Below are positions 59,831-64,000 of a stretch of 64,000 nt of DNA, piece after piece. A program made the translations under genes and the position numbers. The DNA lies in contig NC_046677.1 in the NCBI RefSeq assembly GCF_003369915.1, positions 21,160,913 to 21,224,912 on the forward strand, given 5' to 3'. The stretch is from Drosophila miranda. Its lineage: Eukaryota; Arthropoda; Insecta; Diptera; Drosophilidae. The number at the start of each line of letters is the position of its first letter. Positions within the stretch are counted from its first letter, which is position 1. The notes beneath the pieces were generated by a model. The model saw only the letters and a program-made list of their open reading frames with translations. It was not told the DNA's origin and ran no database searches.

Positions 59831-62800
59831 CCTGAGTCTAACCCCCGCAGAAGCTGATGATCTAAGTGTAGAACATGCGATAATGTTTATGGCTGTCGGT
59901 TCTGTTCTACTCTCTTCGCATAGGGGTGCACCTCGGAACACGATTCGACTGTGGATAAATATACATATGCATACGAGTATATACATATGTATGTATGTAC
60001 GAGTAGGTGGTGCGCCTGCATGACAACGTTGGACGGAGGTTGTATCGAAACGGTAGCCCCCCGAAAAAGGGATAATTAATTATGCCCGTGGGCTGCTGCT
60101 GGTGACATTATTCTTTTCACCTTTCGATAAGGAAATGACGAGGCGCAAAACAGTTTCAACAAAATGCTTCTGGCATGGATGCCCCATAGAAACTAGAGCC
60201 CCTTCCCCGCCTCCCATCTCGCTCTGTCTCTCCTTGCGGAAGTTCTCGTTTTTGTGAAAGAAGAAAATTTCCGCTTGTGAAATTATTTTTTCTGTCGCTT
60301 CAGCATATGACTGACACCCCAGTGGCAGTGCCAGTCCCAGTGTTAAAGCCATATAGATGATATAGTTTTTTCTATGAAATGAGTCAGCTGAGCCAACGGC
60401 GATTTGTTTCGGCTAATTGTGCAATTTTGTGATTTCGTTATTGTTTTTCTTTCTTTTTCTTTTCGCTGCTTTGTTGCAATCATTGGCCAAGACATTTAGC
60501 CAAATTGCATTTGGAAAAGCATTTGGGGAACGGAACTGTAAGTGTCTCGAGACTTTCACCATATGGATTGCTGGAAATCCTGCAAATGGTTCTCCCTCTC
60601 GCTCTCTGCCGAGTTTCTGGCACTGCAATTAACAGTCTAATGAACTTTCACCAAAACCAAAACCAAACCCCCGAACCCCAAAACCGAAAAAAAAGAAACA
60701 GGAAAATCATTTCCAGAACCCTACCTAACGGATGTGCCAAGTAGCGAGAGCACTGGGGGTTCGGGTCAAAAGCAATTGACCGCCCAGCAAGAAAAGCCAA
60801 CACCGAAAAAAAGGGCCTAAAGCTTAATTTTGGATCAACACGGCAGAACAGTAGTCGTCGGAGCATTCGGGGTAAGAAATTGTGGAACTCTGAAAGGTAC
60901 ATATTGTCTGAGGACTTATTGATACCTTAGAGTGGTTAAGATTGTGCCAATGAATGGGAATAGAAACAAAAAAAACTAACCTTAAATACAATGAGATCTA
61001 TAAAAGAGATCTGTGTGGATTGTAACACTCTGAAACCTTCAATTCGTTCAAAGAGCTATATAAATAAATGATCCAAGTTTCACTTCTCAGGTGAAAATCT
61101 GCCCTAGTACTAGCGTTCTTGCTCTAGCTAATGTTATGCTCCCACAAACGATCGCAAGTTTCTTTTACTAACCACCAAAGCTCCTCTTCTATTGAGTCAA
61201 CTCCCTAGGACGGAAGCTACCCTAGCCCTTCTGCTTTTTGGCCAGTTACCTACTTTGTAGCCGACCAGTGGACCCTTCATTTATGTTCATAACGTAAGAA
61301 CAAGCCGTCTTTGTATGCTGGAATACTAGAAGTAATAATAACAATAATAACCCACATGCCCGAGTACGGGACGGGAGCCATTTGACTTTAAGTGAAGTCA
61401 TCAAAACACGCCGCATCAGCGACAAACCGAACTCTGAATTCTGTGAAACTTTTGCCAGAGAGCCCCGGACATACTAAAAACCCAAAATGAAAAAAACAGA
61501 GCGACAAAATATTACAGAACAGAACTGAAAAGAGGATTTCTTAATTATTCAAGAAGTGGAGCGGGAGGGAGACAACAACAAAATGCTGCGTTTAGGGTCG
61601 GTTCTTGTATTGGCCTCATCATAATTACAGGGCACTCTTCTACTTCTACTTTGATCCATAAGCCAGGCACAGACCTAGGGCCCTGGCCCCGGTCCAAGTC
61701 CGTTCTTCAGGGCAATGATATGTGTCGCGCTCTAGTGCCAGCAGCTCCAGTCCGGCAATTATTTTACGACCTAACTGAAAACTCAACCAGAGACCAGAGA
61801 CCAAAAGAACAACTCATAGCGATTCAGTGAAAAGCATTTGGCTCGGCTCGTCTCTTTTTTGGGTTCTAGTTTTTACTATACGAGTAGTACTATATATGAA
61901 ATTCTGGTTACGGACGGCTGCCTTTGACTGATCTACGATAGCGAAAAAAAAACAAAAAAGAAGATCTTTTTGAGCATGTCCGCCGGTCCGAGAGCGTAGT
62001 GTCGCACGTGTTTTCTTTTGGGGTGTCGCCGAAAGTGCCTACAAGTCGTTACAATTTTCCACGATTTAGTGGGACAGACCCCTTGCACAACCTCTTTGAG
62101 AGTACAGTTGCGCTCAGTGCTGTATGCAGCGGAGCCAAATGGTTCCATGCAACAACATATCAAACTCAACGGAGCAGAAAATCAAAAAAGTGCAAAAGGC
62201 AGAACCCATCAACAGGTTGCCACAGAGTGAGACAAAGAGGTTACCCCCATAGACATAGAGAGAAAGAGGGAGAGCAGAGCGCCCTACAAGTGTATGATAA
62301 TAATTTAGACGCTTATCTCTTGATAGAGCTGGCCAACATGCAATATGGTGCCCGGATGAATCCAACTCCCGAGTCGGGCTCCACAGCCACGGCCACAGCA
62401 GAATGCAAACATTATTTTTCCGCTGCTTTAAATGGAAAATTGTGAAAGAATTATGTGTTAAACACGCAGCCGGGCCGCCGCAGAAGCAGCAGCAGCGGGC
62501 ACAGCATTGGGTACAGTTACAACAAAATGTAAAGCACATTCTTGGCTAATGCGAAGGAACGAACACTGGACAACAAAAACGTACTTGGTTGAGTCTTCAA
62601 AGAACGTACGTATATGTAGGTGGAGAATGTAATTGTAAGGGAAATGCGAAGAAAAAGATGATTCCATCGAACATGATAGCCGATCAGGATAAGGTTCTTA
62701 AGCTTGCAGTGGAAATATTTTCGATAATATTTTAATATATTATGTTAGATGCTTTCAGGTTACGTTAAGTTTTACAGATTAAGTGACCGTAATCTTAAGC

Positions 62801-64000
62801 TTTACCTTTAGTTGTATCATATTTCGCCTTCTATTGTTTATTCCATTATAAGACCTAAAATTATAGGATCCAATTCGAATAATAGTAGTAGTATCTGCAA
62901 ATAGTATTCTTTAGAAATGTATAACCAGGAGTTTTCTTTGATATAATAACTAAAATCTAATCAAAATGTTTATTATACAATAATTACCTTACTTTCATTT
63001 CAGTTTACCTCAACCCCAACCCCAAACGCAAACCATGTCCCAAGAAGCTTTCCCAAGACCTGTTGCCTGTTGGCTGGTGTAAGGAAGTGCAGATGGCGCC
63101 TTAGACATGACTTCAATTAAAGTGCAATAACAACTCTATTACTAGCGAATGGCTGTATCAATAAGAGTCTTCTTACAGTCGGACAGACGGGCAGGCAGTC
63201 GGCAGCTAGCCAGATGACGTGAGATATGAAGAGCTCTAAAACAATAAAAATCTGAAATCAATTTCTATAAAAGCAGCTCCAGCAGCAGTAGCATCACAAT
63301 CGGCCGAGCAGATGGAGAAGCAATGATGCGTAAACGTGTTGGGGCCGAAGATGATGGGGGTTGATGGGAGGGGTGGGGGCCTCGGCTACCGGTTAAAGTC
63401 GATTCATGTTCCAAAAGGGGTCTCCAGTCCCGGTCTCTGTCCCTGTGTTCCTGTGGCGGAGCCGAACCAGGCTCACACCTTAAATGGCGACTGGGACAAG
63501 CTGCAGCTTCAAGAGCCTGTGATTATCTGAGAAAGAAGCGAGAAATATTTATGAACTGATGGCCCCAGTCATTGATGAGGATCCGATGCTGTCCGGAGTG
63601 CTGAATGGACTGCAATGATGCTATCACCAGGCCATCTAAGGGGAGTTTCTCTGTCTCTCTAGATCTACCTCCAACTCCATCTCCATCTCTAGCTCGAACT
63701 CCATCTCCAACTCCAGGTCCATAGGCCACAATGAGTTGATGGATAGTTGCGTAGCAGGAAGCACGCTCCAAGTAACTTATGAAAATGTATAAAGAAAAAA
63801 AGTAGTAATAATAAGAAAGAAACAAATCTTGGGACGGGGTTTCGGTGACCGAGCTCAACAGGTGTAATAATTGGAATCTGTTTTCCATCTGGCATCTCCA
63901 TGGCGGCGTAGACCCTAATCATGGTGAGTGAGCGCGCGAGCCAAAAGGTACTAAATTCTGCAGATACTTTCCGGGCAGTCTTCCGACTTGCGGTTACGCT

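Larger units (their letters stand above)
57180..64000. other. Non-coding stretch to the window end
   Basis: No supported gene. TA-rich run (57290-57332), GA run (57585-57606), CTA/CTG trinucleotides (57785-57815), TTTACC hexamers (58406-58429), GTATGG hexamers (59804-59830) and CTCCAT-type repeats (about 63666-63720). If the candidate exon ending at 57173 is real, this would be its first intron. Confidence 0.45.

Noticed and set aside
61999..62445. 148-codon ORF on the plus strand
   Set aside because: No recognisable domain, opposite frames equally open, and it contains low-complexity Glu/Arg and Ala/Thr runs.
63523..63922. Minus-strand ORFs near the right edge starting MIRVYAAMEMPDGK
   Set aside because: The first about 30 residues look plausible, but the frame then enters Phe/Leu-rich and CTCCAT-repeat sequence. 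No splice donor was found to rescue it.
1..64000. tRNA, rRNA, CRISPR arrays and bacterial-type operons
   Set aside because: No cloverleaf-like sequence with a convincing T-loop, no spaced identical repeats, and gene structure is eukaryotic throughout.

Overview
The window is animal genomic DNA, almost certainly from Drosophila. Introns are short (about 55-80 bp) with insect-type splice sites. Housekeeping genes are compact and carry fly core-promoter motifs (Motif 1, GGTCACACT type; GGTATATTT-type boxes). The flanking non-coding DNA is rich in hexanucleotide and dinucleotide microsatellites, and INE-1-like repeat remnants are present. An obscura-group species is my inference from overall character, not a proven call.

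Three zones are visible. (1) 1-8582 holds no gene I can support: AT-rich DNA with a degenerate GATA-motif tandem repeat (about 1445-2035), a purine/pyrimidine strand switch (5630-6055) and simple repeats. (2) 8583-33042 is gene-dense. In order: Mtp (minus; lipid transfer in the ER), a ZFYVE26/spastizin orthologue with a FYVE finger (plus), an aspartate-aminotransferase-like protein that has lost most catalytic residues (minus), RPA2 (minus), an Nthl1-type endonuclease III (minus), an intact hAT-transposase-like BED-finger gene (plus), the GPN-loop GTPase GPN1 (plus), a broken small ORF (minus), and two tandem genes for presumed mitochondrial proteins resembling complex I subunit NDUFV3 (plus). 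The second of these has a long Lys/Glu/Cys repeat tail. (3) 33043-64000 is non-coding as far as I can see, probably intergenic or intronic regulatory DNA of a large gene, with many period-6 repeats and one candidate promoter/first exon (about 56690-57173).

Exon structures were assembled by hand from splice signals and reading-frame continuity. Every multi-exon CDS below sums to a whole number of codons and ends in a stop. The genes are mostly independent housekeeping loci. RPA2 and Nthl1 (DNA replication and base-excision repair) sit head to tail, and Nthl1 shares a short divergent promoter region with the hAT-like gene. The points most worth a second look are the degenerate aminotransferase, the NDUFV3-like pair, the hAT-derived gene, the TGA-interrupted small ORF and the GATA repeat block.
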